DNA of 64,000 bases, from NCBI GenBank assembly GCA_029959085.1, contig JARWIR010000002.1:31820233-31884232 (forward strand), read 5' to 3'. The stretch is from Nemophila menziesii. Its lineage: Eukaryota; Streptophyta; Magnoliopsida; Boraginales; Hydrophyllaceae. A program made the translations under genes and the position numbers. Positions 12,091 to 23,956 of this stretch are shown in pieces (within the stretch, counting starts at the first letter, position 1; each line of letters starts with the position of its first letter). The notes under the pieces are model-generated. The model had not been told where the DNA came from. It saw only the letters and a list, made by a program, of their open reading frames with translations, and did no database searches.

Positions 12091-13926
12091 TTAACATCTT
12101 TTAAAGTTAGACGTGTTACCTCGGTTATGGTTTGTGAAATTTAAATCCCTTGCCTCTAACTCCCATGAACTTTTCAGATCTATTCTTTGTAGTGGTTTCA
12201 TCCATAAGTTCTGGGGTGTAGGTTCTTCTGGTGGTAACTCTATTTCGTTTGTAGCATTACACTCCTCTGGCAATCCATTCGTCTCTCGTTTGTTAGAAAG
12301 AATGTACTTTATGAACTTACGATATTTTGTTATTCTTGTGAGAGCTTCTACAAACGGGATGTTGATCTTTAACTCGTTCACCATGTCAAGGAACTTCTTG
12401 AATTCTTTTTCATTGTTCTGATTTTTGACACGTGACGGGAGTGGTGGAGGAGGACGTGTGTTGGTTACCACTGGGCTCTTTTTCTTTTCTGGTGTCTTCT
12501 TTGGGACACTCGTTTATTCAATTACCTCTTCAACCTTGTCTTTAATTGTTTCTTCAACCACTTTCACGGGAATAGAGGTTGGTTCTGGTTCTCGTCTAGG
12601 CGGAGGTAATTGTTTTCCACTTCTCAATTCAACTACATGACAAGCATGATCTTCAGGATCAACAGTATTACTTGGGAGTTTCCCTTTTGGCCTATTTTGC
12701 ATTGCACTTGCCATTCGTGATATTGTATGCTCAAGGTTCTTAATTACCTTGGACTGGGTTTGGATTCTTTGCTGGCTCATCTTCTTATATTTTTCGATTA
12801 CTTTCATCATTGCAGCCATACTTGAATTCAAACTCAAAGATTGCTTTTGTGGAGCTTGTTGCATTGAATATTGAGGTGGTTCTTGATAAGCTTCTTTATA
12901 ATCTGGCGCTTCTTGATAGATTTCTTTGTAATTCGGCGCTTCTTGATAGATAGGTTGTGGTGGATAGTAAGATTGAGGTCGAGGTTGATAATAATTCTCT
13001 TGATTTCCGACCCAATTTTTATTTTGTTGGGGCTGATAATTAGCGTAACTTCCTTGAGTATGATAATAACCATTAGAATAATGGTGTATTTGATGAGATA
13101 CGAAGGAAATTGAGGCTATATTATTCATGCAATTCTCCCACGAATGGTTTCGTGCTCCACAACCTGGACATAAAGGTAAGTAGGTACTAGATTCACCTGA
13201 GCTATTGTTCGCGCTTGTTCTCTCAATTCCGCAAGTTGTTGGTTTAACTCTTTGAGCCTTAGAGAGCTCTTCTTGTTTTTCTGATTCAACCGGCCAACTT
13301 CTCTCGGTCTCAAGAACTTTCTCCATAATATTTTCAGCTTCTTCAGGATCTAATAACACAAAACCTTTACCTCCTAACATATCTGTTCTTTTTCTGGACT
13401 CGTCATTAAGTCCTCCATAGAACATGGATAATGAATATTCTGGCGATGATGTATGGCATGGACATCTCGCCTTCATCTCGTTAAAACGTAACCATGCTTC
13501 ACCCAAACTTTCTCCGTCTTCCTGCTTAAATTGTTCGAGCTCCAACATATCTTTTAATTTTCTACTAACCGGATAAAATCGGTCTAGGAATTTAGATTGA
13601 AGCTTGTCCCAATCTGGAATAACGTGAGGGCGTTGGGTATCGTACCAATCGCTTGCACTTCCGGTCAAAAAGAACTGGAACATAATGTAATACATCTGCT
13701 CCTTTGTAACGCCTCTGGTAATATAAACGTCGCAGATCTGCATAAATTTCTGAAAATACCAGACCGGATCTTGTTGTGCAGCACCGCTAAATTGTCCATG
13801 ACTCGCAAATTGCGCTATCATTCCTGCATCTGGTCTAAAATTGGCGGCTTGGATTTCTGGAGTGCGGATTCCGCGTGGTTGCACTCTGTATGTGATGGGA
13901 AGGTCAAGTCTCCTTGGGCTCGCCAT
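12091..13926 (-). pseudogene. Gag of Athila-1 (Retrotrans_gag), one in-frame stop
   Basis: ATG at 13926 opens a 470-codon frame ending at TAA 12514-12516. The same frame then continues to 12091, so a single stop divides gag. The N-terminal third has the Gypsy capsid pattern: ANFRPDAGMIAQFASHGQF, YFQKFMQICDVYITRGVT, a W-YDTQRP block, and LDRFYPVSRKLKDMLELEQF. A zinc-knuckle-like CPGCGARNHSWENC (C-x2-C-x4-H-x4-C) follows in the middle, then Q/Y/P-rich repeats (YQEAPNYKE, YQEAPDYKE), then the charged RPPPPLPSRV block also found in Athila-2. After LPPEEP the match to Athila-2 stops, because the protease and the rest of pol are deleted. Gag would assemble particles and package RNA, possibly using pol supplied by a relative. 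Confidence 0.88.
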
Positions 13927-14023
13927 CTGTAAAATCTATAAAACAAAAATTAAAAAGAAAAGCGTAAAATAGAACTAACTAAAATAAAAGCACTAGATAA
14001 TTGCACAAGGACTAACGATGTAG

Positions 14024-14041
14024 TCCCCGACAGCGGCGCCA
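14024..14041 (-). other. Primer binding site of Athila-1 (tRNA-Asp)
   Basis: In element orientation the site reads TGGCGCCGCTGTCGGGGA, six bases after the 5' LTR. It is complementary to the 3' end of plant tRNA-Asp apart from a couple of positions. This primer is usual for Athila elements. Confidence 0.8.
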
Positions 14042-14047
14042 AAAACT

Positions 14048-15544
14048 TGGTGTCGCCTAAGGTGTGATAAAATAATGATATAAATTAAGTGCAAATAAAC
14101 ACCCTAAGCTGAGCACGGTTCTGCAAGTATACAAATCGTATGCAAGTTTTAATGAATAAGTAGAATTCGTTCCTCAGAGACTACGAAGGTTAAGAAGAAC
14201 TTATGCAAATATTCAAGTGCAGATATTAGATAACTAGAATAATAATACGCAAGTAGAAAGAAGAGATAGACAGATGTTTATTTGGTTTTTAATAAGAGAA
14301 TTAAACTAATAAATTAAAGACTAGAAAATTAAATAAAAGAAAAGAAGATAGTATGAGAGTTTAGCTTGAGTAATTAGCAAGTAATCCCCACTAGTATTGC
14401 CGTTCTAAACATGTAAGGGTAAATTATGTAGTATTTCAATAGTCGGTTTCAATTGCGCTAGGTAGATAATTTTAGGGTTTACCTGTATCAATAAGAACCT
14501 AATAATCTTTTCCTGCAATTAATTAAATAGCAATATACTAAACCATAATGACTATCTAGTTAGGCTGAATTGTCAGATCAAACCTTATTCTAGACGTTAT
14601 GTGCTAATACTATAGTTAAATATACTGTTTTAAATGATTACTTAACTACTATGATGGTAATCATATACGTTGTACACCGCAAAGAACTCAGAATATAAAT
14701 CCAACACATAAACAGAGAATACAAACAATAATTCAATTTAAAACATAGAATTATTAAATTAGATAGATGTCAACCAAGCCTAGTGTTCATACATATATGC
14801 TAAACTCAAGTTTATACTAAGAAAAGAAAAGAAATGAGTTACAGAATTAAAGGTTGAAGAAGACATGATTGATGCACAGCTCCTTCCAGACTTCTCTTCT
14901 TGTGTTATAGCTTCTTCCTGACCTTAAGGTTTGGCCAAGGATGATTTTCTAATGATAAGAGGTTGTATTTATAGTGTATAGGAAGACCTAATTCGTTTTC
15001 TTGAAGGAGAAGGTAAGTGTTGGACTCCAAGCCCAACTCAAATTCGTAGCCCTAAAATATGGAATCAGCACCGTTTTTGTTTCGGTCCTAACAGTTTCAA
15101 TACTTATCCGTTTGACGCGTATGAGTAGTTGAAATTCATCGTCTCGTAAAGATCTTTAACTTTTCTCTTGGTTGTTCTCCAAATTCTTCACCGATTCTGA
15201 GATATGATCTGATTTGTGGTCGTGGGTGGTGAAATTCAGATTTATGACAGCTTTTCCTTTTCCATATTTTTAGCTTTTACTCCCCTATCTCCAATTTCCA
15301 TGTTTATCTTCTTTCCTTTAGCTCTTGGAACCAACTTGGACTCTAATTAATTACCATATATCTCTAAAGCTTCACACTAAATAAGTATTTAAACCCAATA
15401 TGCTCTAAAAATAATGAATAATCAATTCAAGACACGAAATAGGAAAGTGTACTAAATTATGTGAAAATCGACCTATAAACTAATAAATACAACTAAAATG
15501 ATGTCTCCGAGTAGGATTAATTCATGACAAATTGAGAGACATCA
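14048..15544 (-). repeat. 5' LTR of Athila-1
   Basis: This is the partner of 7423-8936. It starts TGGTGTCGCC on the + strand and ends GAGACATCA at 15544, followed by the AACAC duplication. It lacks a few short stretches present in the other copy, for example near 14815. Confidence 0.9.
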
Positions 15545-17568
15545 AACACCTCATTCACCGAGCTATTGGAGTTGTTGGGTCGTATTTTGCCCAAACCTCA
15601 CAATTTTCCCGATTCTTATGAAGCATGCAACAAGGAGTTGAAAAGTTTGGTATGGGGTATACTACTATCGATGTTTGTTTGAACGATTGTGCCATTTTTT
15701 ACAAAGATAATAAAGACCTCGACAAGTGTCCAGTTTGTAGCGAGTTTAGATGGGATCCAAAGAAGGGTATCAATGTACCACATAAGAAGCTTCGTTACTT
15801 TCGGATTGCTCTGAGATTGCAGCGACTATACGCTTCGAAGCACACCGCTGAAGACATGATATGGCACCATACCGGAAAGAGTGTCGATCCCAATGTGTTG
15901 CGTCATCCGGTTGATGTGATAGTTGGAAGAGATTTGCAGCGCTACATCCTGAGTTTGCTAGCGAACCTCGTAATGTATATTTGGGTCTCAGAATCGACGG
16001 TTTTTGTCCTTTCTCTATGCAGAACAACTCGTACAACATGTGGCCTGTCATATTGACCGTCTATAACTTGCCACCGTGGGTATGCATGAAGGAAACCACA
16101 TTCCAGCTTTGTTTGTCGATTCTTGGACCCCGTTCACCCGGTAAGGACATGGATGTCTTTCTTCGACCTGTTATAGATGAGTTGGAAGAGTTGTGGGATA
16201 AAGGGATCCTTACGTATGATGCCCACAAGAAGGAAGAGTTTACGATGAAGGTTTGTTATCGACGACTAATGATTACCCTGCTAGGTCATACACTTCAGGA
16301 TGGTCGGGTTAGGGTTACTTAGCTTGTCCAGAGTGCATGGATTCTACTCCGTCATTGAGCGTGAAGAAAGGGATTGTTTACTTTTACCATAGACGTTGGT
16401 TACCTGCCGGACATCGATTTAGAAGCGAAAGGGTTTTGTACAAGAAATCCGATCATAGGGGCCCACCGAAGAAGTATAGTCCTGCCGATATTCAGACACA
16501 GTTAGATGGGCTTCCCATTGTGTTTTCCGGTAAACACAAGGATTTTGGGGGAAAGATCGTGAAGCAAACTGTTCCACGACGATTCAATTGGAAGAAAAAG
16601 AGTATATTCTATCGTTTACCTTATTGGTCCGAAAATTTGTTGAAACATAACATTGACGTTATGCATTGCGAGAAAAATGTGTGTGATGCTCTTCTCGGTA
16701 CAGTTATAGGTCTTGATGGGAAAGTTAACAAAGATAACGTGAAATCGAGAATGGATCTTCAGAAAATGAACATCAGGAAAGAATTGTGGTTGACATCGAG
16801 AAATGGTAAACAAATACTGAACCGGGGAAAGTACACTTTAACAACGTAAAAGCAGACAATATTTCTTGACTGGCTGAAGGCACAGAAGTTTCCCGACGGT
16901 TTCACATCTAGTATGAGAAATAATGTTCAAAGTGATACGGGAAAGATTATCGGAATGAAATCTCACGACTGTCACGTGATGATGCAGTATCTTTTCGTGG
17001 CTAGTCTCCCAGGGCTCATTGGCGACAAAGCGATTAGTGATGTGATTATTGGGTTAGCGAACGTGTTTAGAGTCGTTTGCAATAAAAATCTCAGCATGAA
17101 AAAGTTAGAATCGGGAAAGAAGAAAGTGGTTGAAGTTTTGTGTAGGCTGGAAATGATTTTGCCTCCCGCGTTTTTTGATATAATGATCCACTTAGTCATA
17201 CACTTATACGATGAAGCATTGTTAAGGGGCCCGATCCAAATACGGTGGATGTACCCATTTGAAAGGTATTTGAAAAAGTTGAAAGAGTATATTCGAAATC
17301 CGGCTAGACCAGAGGGTTCAATAGCCGAGAGTTACGTTGCGGAAGAGACGTTGAATTTCATTTCAAGGTATCTTAGTGAAGAAAAAACAAAGTTCAACGA
17401 TCCAGGTAGATACAACGAACCACCGCCGGTCCCAAAAGAGCTATCCGTTTTCAAATCCCAATGTACTCCAGTTGGCACGATAGAGTATGGTTCTTTACCA
17501 TATAAGGAGAAGGAGCACATAAGTTGGTATACTTTGCATAATTGCGACGAACTCGAAGCATACATGAC
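15545..17568 (+). pseudogene. TNP2-type transposase of CACTA-1, central part (Transposase_21 and DUF4218 regions)
   Basis: The frame resumes after Athila with NTSFTELLELLGRILP and EACNKELKSL. A 1-bp deletion near 15645 moves it to the frame with GMGYTTIDVCLNDCAIFY and KCPVCSEFRW, where C-x2-C metal-binding-type pairs are kept. The catalytic-region signature YASKHTAEDMIWHH follows. Further frameshifts lie near 15920 and 16245, and an in-frame TAG near 16318 precedes the LACPECMDSTPS block. From 16380 come YFYHRRWLP, PPKKYSPADIQTQLDGLP and IDVMHCEKNVCDALLGT, conserved in TNP2 proteins and repeated in CACTA-2. From 16937 the DUF4218 block has GMKSHDCHVMMQ, LFVASLPG, then HLYDEALLRGPIQIRWMYPFERY and EGSIAESYVAEE. 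The exon ends at a GTAAGT donor at 17569. Confidence 0.85.
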
Positions 17569-17706
17569 GTAAGTAAATATTTATATTTAAATTTATATGT
17601 GAATATATTTAAATTTATATGTGAATATATTTATATTTATATGAATATATTTATATGAATATATTTTTTTATACATTAATTTATTTATACTCATTTACGA
17701 TTTTAG

Positions 17707-18609
17707 TGAACACAAATCCACACTTACGGGAACGAGTACGGAAATAGATAATAAGCATCGTCAAATGTTTAAGGAATGGTTTTTGGAAAAGGTATGTAAC
17801 TTTAGGCATTGGTTTAATTATTATCTATTTATTATCAAAGTATTAATTATCATTTTTGTATAACAGATTCATGGAATGAATTCACGTGGCGATGCATTAG
17901 CTACCCCCGAGATGGTGTCCTTGGCAAACATGTCTTTTGGTGCGGTGCATAAATATGATTCATGTGTGGTGAACGGTGTCAAGTGGGTAACTAAGTCCAA
18001 AGGAGAAAAAAGAGTGACGCAGGATTATAGAGTTTGTACCATGTACGAGGAAAACCCCTATTACGGTGAATTAATCAAAATCTTGGAGGTTATGTACACT
18101 GGAGGGTGCTCGGTTGTGTTATTTGTCTGTAAGTGGTACAAAAAGTCTGATTCAAGGACAGAACATGGGGTAACCTTTATCAACACATCAAACTTTGAGT
18201 GGGCCGACGAACCATACATTTTAGCATCGCAGGCCAAGAAAATGTTTTACATCGACGAGATTAATTCAAAGAAATCAATGAAAGGTTGGAAAGCCGTTTG
18301 GGAAATAAACGATCGACACGGATGGAGTCCTGAGTTATGGGGTTCTGAATCACTACCTACTGGGAATGAGAGCATCAACATACCTTTGGATAACACTAGG
18401 AATGAGAGCATTAACATACCTTTGGCATCCACGAGGAGATCGAGATTGACCCATCTCATTTTCGTATTGATTTGGCTTTTGATATACTTATTGATGAGAA
18501 CGAGGAAATTCATGATGACACGTGGGAAGAATATGGGGATGAAGAAGAACCTATAGAGGTTGATAGCGATGATGAACCCATAGATATTAGTGGATATGAA
18601 ACTGATTAG
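17707..18609 (+). pseudogene. TNP2-type transposase of CACTA-1, C-terminal exons (DUF4216 region)
   Basis: A short exon (17707-17791) continues in phase after the AT-rich intron and reads TEHKSTLTGTSTEI...FKEWFLEK to a GTATGT donor. The last exon starts after ACAG at 17866 with IHGMNSRGDALATP. It contains the DUF4216 signature GVKWVTKSKGEKRVTQDY and YYGELIKILEVMY, then CKWYKKSD, SNFEWADEPYILASQAKKMFY and WEINDRHGWSPELW. A 12-residue unit NESINIPL-xx-TR is duplicated in tandem (about 18362-18433). A frameshift near 18430 separates this from the strongly acidic tail (DENEEIHDD, GDEEEPIEVDSDDEP) that ends at TAG 18607-18609. Confidence 0.8.
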
Positions 18610-18681
18610 GAGAATTTTATTTTTTTTGGTTTATTTGTCTTAAATCATTTTGTTGGTTTTTGGAGTTGAATTTGAATTTAT

Positions 18682-21600
18682 TTTGACTAAACACCCCAAA
18701 CACTAACATTTAACTCAAATAGTTGACTAAACACTCCAAACACTCAAGTTTGACTCAAATAGTTGACTAATAACCCCGAACACTAACATTTGACTCAAAT
18801 AGTTGACTAAACACCCCGAACAGTCAAGTTTGACTCAAATAGTTGACTAAACATCCCGAACACTAACATTTGACTCTAAGTGTTGACTAAACACCCTGAA
18901 CACTAACATTTGACTCCAATAGTTGACTAAACACCCCGAACAGTCAAGTTTGACTCAAATAGTTGACTAAACACCCCGAACACTCAAGTTTGACTCTAAG
19001 TGTTGACTAAACACCCCGAACACTCAAGTTTGACGCCAATAGTTGACTAAACACCCCGAACAGTCAAGTTTGACTCAAATAGATGACTAAACACCCCAAA
19101 CACTAACATTTAACTCAAATAGTTGACAAAACACCCCCAAACACTAACATTTGACTCAAATAGTTGACTAAAGACCTTGAATAGTCAGTTTGACTCAAAT
19201 AATTGACTAAAGACCCCAAACACTAACATTTTACTCAGATAGTTGACTAAACACCCCAAACACTCAAGTTTGACTCAAATAGTTGACTAAACACCCCGAA
19301 CAGTCAAGTTTGACTCAAATAATTGACTAAACACCCCAAACATTAACATTTGACTCAAATAGTTGACTAAACACCCCAAACACTAACATTTGACTCAAAT
19401 AGTTGACTAAACACCCCGAACACTCAAGTTTGACTCTAAGTGTTGACTAAACACCCCGAACACTCAAGTTTGACTCTAAGTGTTGACTAAACACCCCAAA
19501 CACTAACATTTGTCTCAAGTAGTTGACTAAACACCCCCCAAACACTCAAGTTTGACTCAAATAGTTGATTAAACACCCCCAAACACTCAAGTTTGACTTA
19601 AATAGTTGACTAAACACCACAAACACTAACATTTGACTCAAATAGTTGACTAAACACCCCCAAACACTAACATTTGACTCAAATAGTTGACTAGACACCC
19701 CCAAACACTCAAGTTTGACTCAAATGGTTGACTAAACACCCCAAACACTCAAGTTTACCTCAAATAGTTGACTAAACACCCCGAACACTCAAGTTTGACT
19801 CAAATAGTTGACTAAACACCCCCAAACACTAACATTTGACTCAAGTAGTTGACTAAACACCCCCAAACACTCAAGTTTGACTCAAATAGTTGATTAAACA
19901 CCCCAAACACTCAAGTTTGACTCAAATAGTTGACTAAACACCCCGAACACTAACATTTGACTCAAATAGTTGACTAAACACTCCAAACAGTCAAGTTTGA
20001 CTCAAATAGTTGACTAAACACCCCGAACACTAACATTTGACTCAAATAGTTGACTAAACACCCCGAACAGTCAAGTTTGACTCAAATAGTTGACTAAACA
20101 TCCCGAACACTAACATTTGACTCTAAGTGTTGACTAAACACCCTGAACACTAACATTTGACTCCAATAGTTGACTAAACATCCCGAACAGTCAAGTTTGA
20201 CTCAAATAGTTGTCTAAACACCCCCGAACACTCAAGTTTGACTCTAAGTGTTGACTAAACACCCCGAACACTCAAGTTTGACTCCAATAGTTGACTAAAC
20301 ACCCCGAACAGTCAAGTTTGACTCAAATAGATGACTAAACACCCCAAACACTAACATTTGACTCAAATAGTTGACAAAACACCCCAAACACTAACATTTA
20401 ACTCAAATAGTTGACTAAAGACCTTGAATAGTCAGTTTGACTCAAATAGTTGACTAAAGACCACAAACACTAACATTTTACTCAAATAGTTGACTAAACA
20501 CCCCAAACACTCAAGTTTGACTCAAATAGTTGACTTAACACCCCGAACAGTCAAGTTTGACTCAAATAGTTGACTAAACACCCCAAACATTAACATTTGA
20601 CTCAAATAGTTGACTAAACACCCCAAACACTAACATTTGACTCAAATAGTTGACTAAACACCCCAAACACTCAAGTTTGACTCAAATAGTTGACTAAACA
20701 CCCCGAACACTCAAGTTTGACTCTAAGTGTTGACTAAACACCCCGAACACTCAAGTTTGACTCTAAGTGTTGACTAAACACCCCAAACACTAACATTTGT
20801 CTCAAGTAGTTGACTAAACACCCCCAAACACTCAAGTTTGACTCAAATAGTTGATTAAACACCCCCAAACACTCAAGTTTGACTTAAATAGTTGACTAAA
20901 CACCATAAACACTAACATTTGACTCAAATAGTTGACTAAACACCCCAAACACTAACATTTGACTCAAATAGTTGACTAAACACCCCCAAGCACTCAAGTT
21001 TGACTCAAATGGTTGACTAAACACCCCAAACACTCAAGTTTACCTCAAATAGTTGACTAAACACCCCGAACACTCAAGTTTGACTCAAATAGTTGACTAA
21101 ACACCCCCAAACACTAACATTTGACTCAAGTAGTTGACTAAACACCCCCAAACACTCAAGTTTGACTCAAATAGTTGATTAAACACCCCAAACACTCAAG
21201 TTTGACTCAAATAGTTGACTAAACACCCCGAACACTAACATTTGACTCAAATAGTTGACTAAACACTCCAAACAGTCAAGTTTGACTCAAATAGTTGACT
21301 AAACACCCCGAACACTAACATTTGACTCAAATAGTTGACTAAACACCCCGAACAGTCAAGTTTGACTCAAATAGTTGACTAAACATCCCGAACACTAACA
21401 TTTGACTCTAAGTGTTGACTAAACACCCTGAACACTAACATTTGACTCCAATAGTTGACTAAACACCCCCGAACAGTCAAGTTTGACTCAAATAGTTGAC
21501 TAAACACCCCGAACACTCAAGTTTGACTCTAAGTGTTGACTAAACACCCCGAACACTCAAGTTTGACTCCAATAGTTGACTAAACACCCCGAACAGTCAA

Positions 21601-23566
21601 GTTTGACTCAAATAGATGACTAAACACCCCAAACACTAACATTTGACTCAAATAGTTGACAAAACACCCCAAACACTAACATTTGACTCAAATAGTTGAC
21701 TAAACACCTTGAATAGTCAGTTTGACTCAAATAGTTGACTAAAGACCCCAAACACTAACATTTTACTCAAATAGTTGACTAAACACCCCCAAACACTCAA
21801 GTTTGACTCAAATAGTTGACTAAAAACCCCGAACAGTCAAGTTTGACTCAAATAGTTAACTAAACATCCCAAACACTCAAGCTTGACTCAAATAGTTGAC
21901 TAAACACCCCGAACAGTCAAGTTTGACTCAAATAGTTGACTAAACACCCCAAACATTAACATTTGACTCAAATAGTTGACTAAACACCCCAAACACTAAC
22001 ATTTGACTCAATTAGTTGACTAAACACCCCAAACACTCAAGTTTGACTCTAAGTGTTGACTAAACACCCCAAACACTAACATTTGTCTCAAGTAGTTGAC
22101 TAAACACGCCCAAACACTCAAGTTTGACTCAAATAGTTGATTAAACACCCCAAACACTCAAGTTTGACTTAAATAGTTGACTAAACACCACAAACACTAA
22201 CATTTGACTCAAATAGTTGACTAAACACCCCCAAACACTCAAGTTTGACTCAAATGGTTGACTAAACACCCCAAATACTCAAGTTTACCTCAAATAGTTG
22301 ACTAAACACCCCAAACACTCAAGTTTGACTCAAATAGTTGACTAAACACCCCCAAACACTCAAGTTTGACTCAAATAGTTGACTAAACACCCCAAACACT
22401 AACATTTGACTCAAATAGTTGACAAAACACCCCCAAACACTAACATTTGACTCAAATAGTTGACTAAACACCCTAAATAGTCAAGTTTGACTAAAATAGT
22501 TGACTAAAGACCCCAAACACTAAAATTTTACTCAAATAGTTGACTAAACACCCCAAACACTCAAGTTTGACTCAAATAGTTGACTAAACACCCCGAACAA
22601 TCAAGTTTGACTCAAATAGTTGAATAACACCCCAAACATTAACATTTGACTCAAATAGTTGACTAAACACCCCCAAACACTAACATTTGACTCAAATAGT
22701 TGACTAAACGCCCCAAACACTCAAGTTTGACTCAAATAGTTGACTAAACACCCCGAACACTCAAGTTTGACTCTAAGTGTTGACTAAACACCCCGAAAAC
22801 TCAAGTTTGACTTAAATAGTTGACTAAACACCCCCAAACACTAACATTTGACTCAAGTAGTTGACTAAACACCCTCAAACACTCAAGTTTGACTCAAATA
22901 GTTGATTAAACACCCCAAACACTCAAGTTTGACTCAAATAGTTGACTAAACACCCCAAACACTAACATTTGACTCAAATAGTTGACTAAACACCCCCGAA
23001 CACTCAAGTTTGACTCAAATAGTTGACTAAACACCCCGAACACTCAAGTTTGCCTCAAATAGTTGACTAAACACCCCAAACACTCAAGTTTGACTCAAAT
23101 AGTTGACTAAACACCCCAAACACTCAAGTTTGACTCAAATAGTTGACTAAACACCCCAAACACTAACATTTGACTCAAATAGTTGACTAAACACCCCAAA
23201 TACTCAAGTTTGACTCAAATAGTTGACCAAACATCCCAAACACTCAAGTTTGACTCAAATAATTGACTACACACCCCCAAACACTCAAGTTTGACTCAAA
23301 CAGTTGACTAAACACCCCAAACACTAACATTTGACTCAAATAGTTGACTAAACACCCTGAACACTCAAGTTTGACTCTAAGTGTTGACTAAACACCCCGA
23401 ACACTCAAGTTTGACTCAAATAGATGACTAAATACCCCAAACACTAACATTTGACTCAAATAGTTGACTAAACACCCCGAACACTAACATTTGACTCTAA
23501 GTGTTGACTAAACACCCCGAACACTCAAGTTTGACTCTAAGTGTTGACTAAACACCCCGGACACTA
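18682..23566 (+). repeat. 40-bp tandem repeat array inside CACTA-1 (about 120 units)
   Basis: A 40-bp unit, roughly GTTGACTAAACACCCC(A/G)A-ACACT-(CAAG or AACA)-TTTGACTCAAATA, repeats head to tail over about 4.9 kb with occasional 39-41 bp units. The main variants are the CAAG versus AACA centre, CAGTCAAG, CTCTAAGTG in place of CTCAAATA, and GATGACT in place of GTTGACT. Each consensus unit has two TTGACT cores 13 bp apart (start to start) and one TGACTCA. The array lies between the end of the transposase gene and the promoter-like region of the TNP1-like gene. No open frame or transcript signal is visible in it. Confidence 0.95.
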
Positions 23567-23653
23567 AGAAAGAAAGAAAGAAATAAGAAACAAAAAAAAT
23601 AGAAACAAAAAAGAAAGTAAGAAAAAGAAAGAAAAAAGAAATATAAAAAAAAT
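23567..23653 (+). repeat. Purine-rich low-complexity tract (GAAA type)
   Basis: About 85 bp are almost entirely A and G on the + strand, based on AAGAAAGA repeats. The tract separates the 40-bp array from the internal GCGACGAC cluster. No other content is seen. Confidence 0.8.
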
Positions 23654-23945
23654 TGCGACGACATTCAAGCGGTTAGCGACGACATTCAAAGGATGAATGT
23701 TGTCGCTAATCTTTTGCGACGACATTCATCCACCTAGTCGTCGCTAATAAATAATAGAAAATTCAATTGGTCAGCTTGGGCAGTCAACTTTCCCGCTCTC
23801 GAAAATTAGCGACGGATTTCCAATTATTTGCGACGACGTGTCGTCGCTAATATTTGACACGCAAAGGTCGTGGGTACGGAGCACGACACGTGTCTCACTT
23901 AGCAACGAACTTCCCTGGTAAGCGACGACATGCGTGTCGTCGCTA
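23654..23945. repeat. Internal copy of the CACTA subterminal motif cluster
   Basis: GCGACGACATTC occurs three times near the start, then GTCGTCGCTAAT and AGCGACG in alternating orientation to the end (GTCGTCGCTAATTAATTATT). This is the same motif set as at the two ends of CACTA-1, but 3.4 kb in from the right end and immediately upstream of a TATA box and the TNP1-like gene. Confidence 0.8.
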
Positions 23946-23956
23946 ATTAATTATTC

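Larger units (their letters stand above)
7423..15544 (-). mobile_element. Athila-1: Gypsy/Athila derivative that kept gag but lost pol
   Basis: Two similar ~1.5 kb LTRs (7423-8936 and 14048-15544) bound a 5.1 kb interior. The 5-bp duplication AACAC is perfect on both sides (7418-7422 and 15545-15549). On the minus strand the order is 5' LTR, tRNA-Asp primer site, gag, GC-rich palindrome cluster, decayed env-position ORF, long 3' untranslated region, polypurine tract and 3' LTR. Protease, RT, RNase H and integrase are missing. The sequence passes from late gag directly to bases matching those just after pol in Athila-2. It is therefore a non-autonomous, gag-only element. The LTRs differ by scattered substitutions and small indels, so it is older than Athila-2. 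Confidence 0.92.

Noticed and set aside
12113..13932. Several plus-strand open frames opposite Athila-1 gag
   Set aside because: They are shadows of the minus-strand gag frame, which has the capsid and zinc-knuckle motifs.
18682..23566. Possible CRISPR-like or G-quadruplex array because of regular spacing and CCCC runs
   Set aside because: Units abut with no unique spacers, the context is a plant transposon, and the single C4 run per 40 bp is too widely spaced for an intramolecular quadruplex.
23562..23575. CACTAAGAAAG directly before the internal GCGACGAC cluster, as if a second CACTA terminus
   Set aside because: The array units themselves contain ACACTAACA in about half the copies, so this is the last partial unit running into the GAAA tract. 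No matching partner end or duplication was found.
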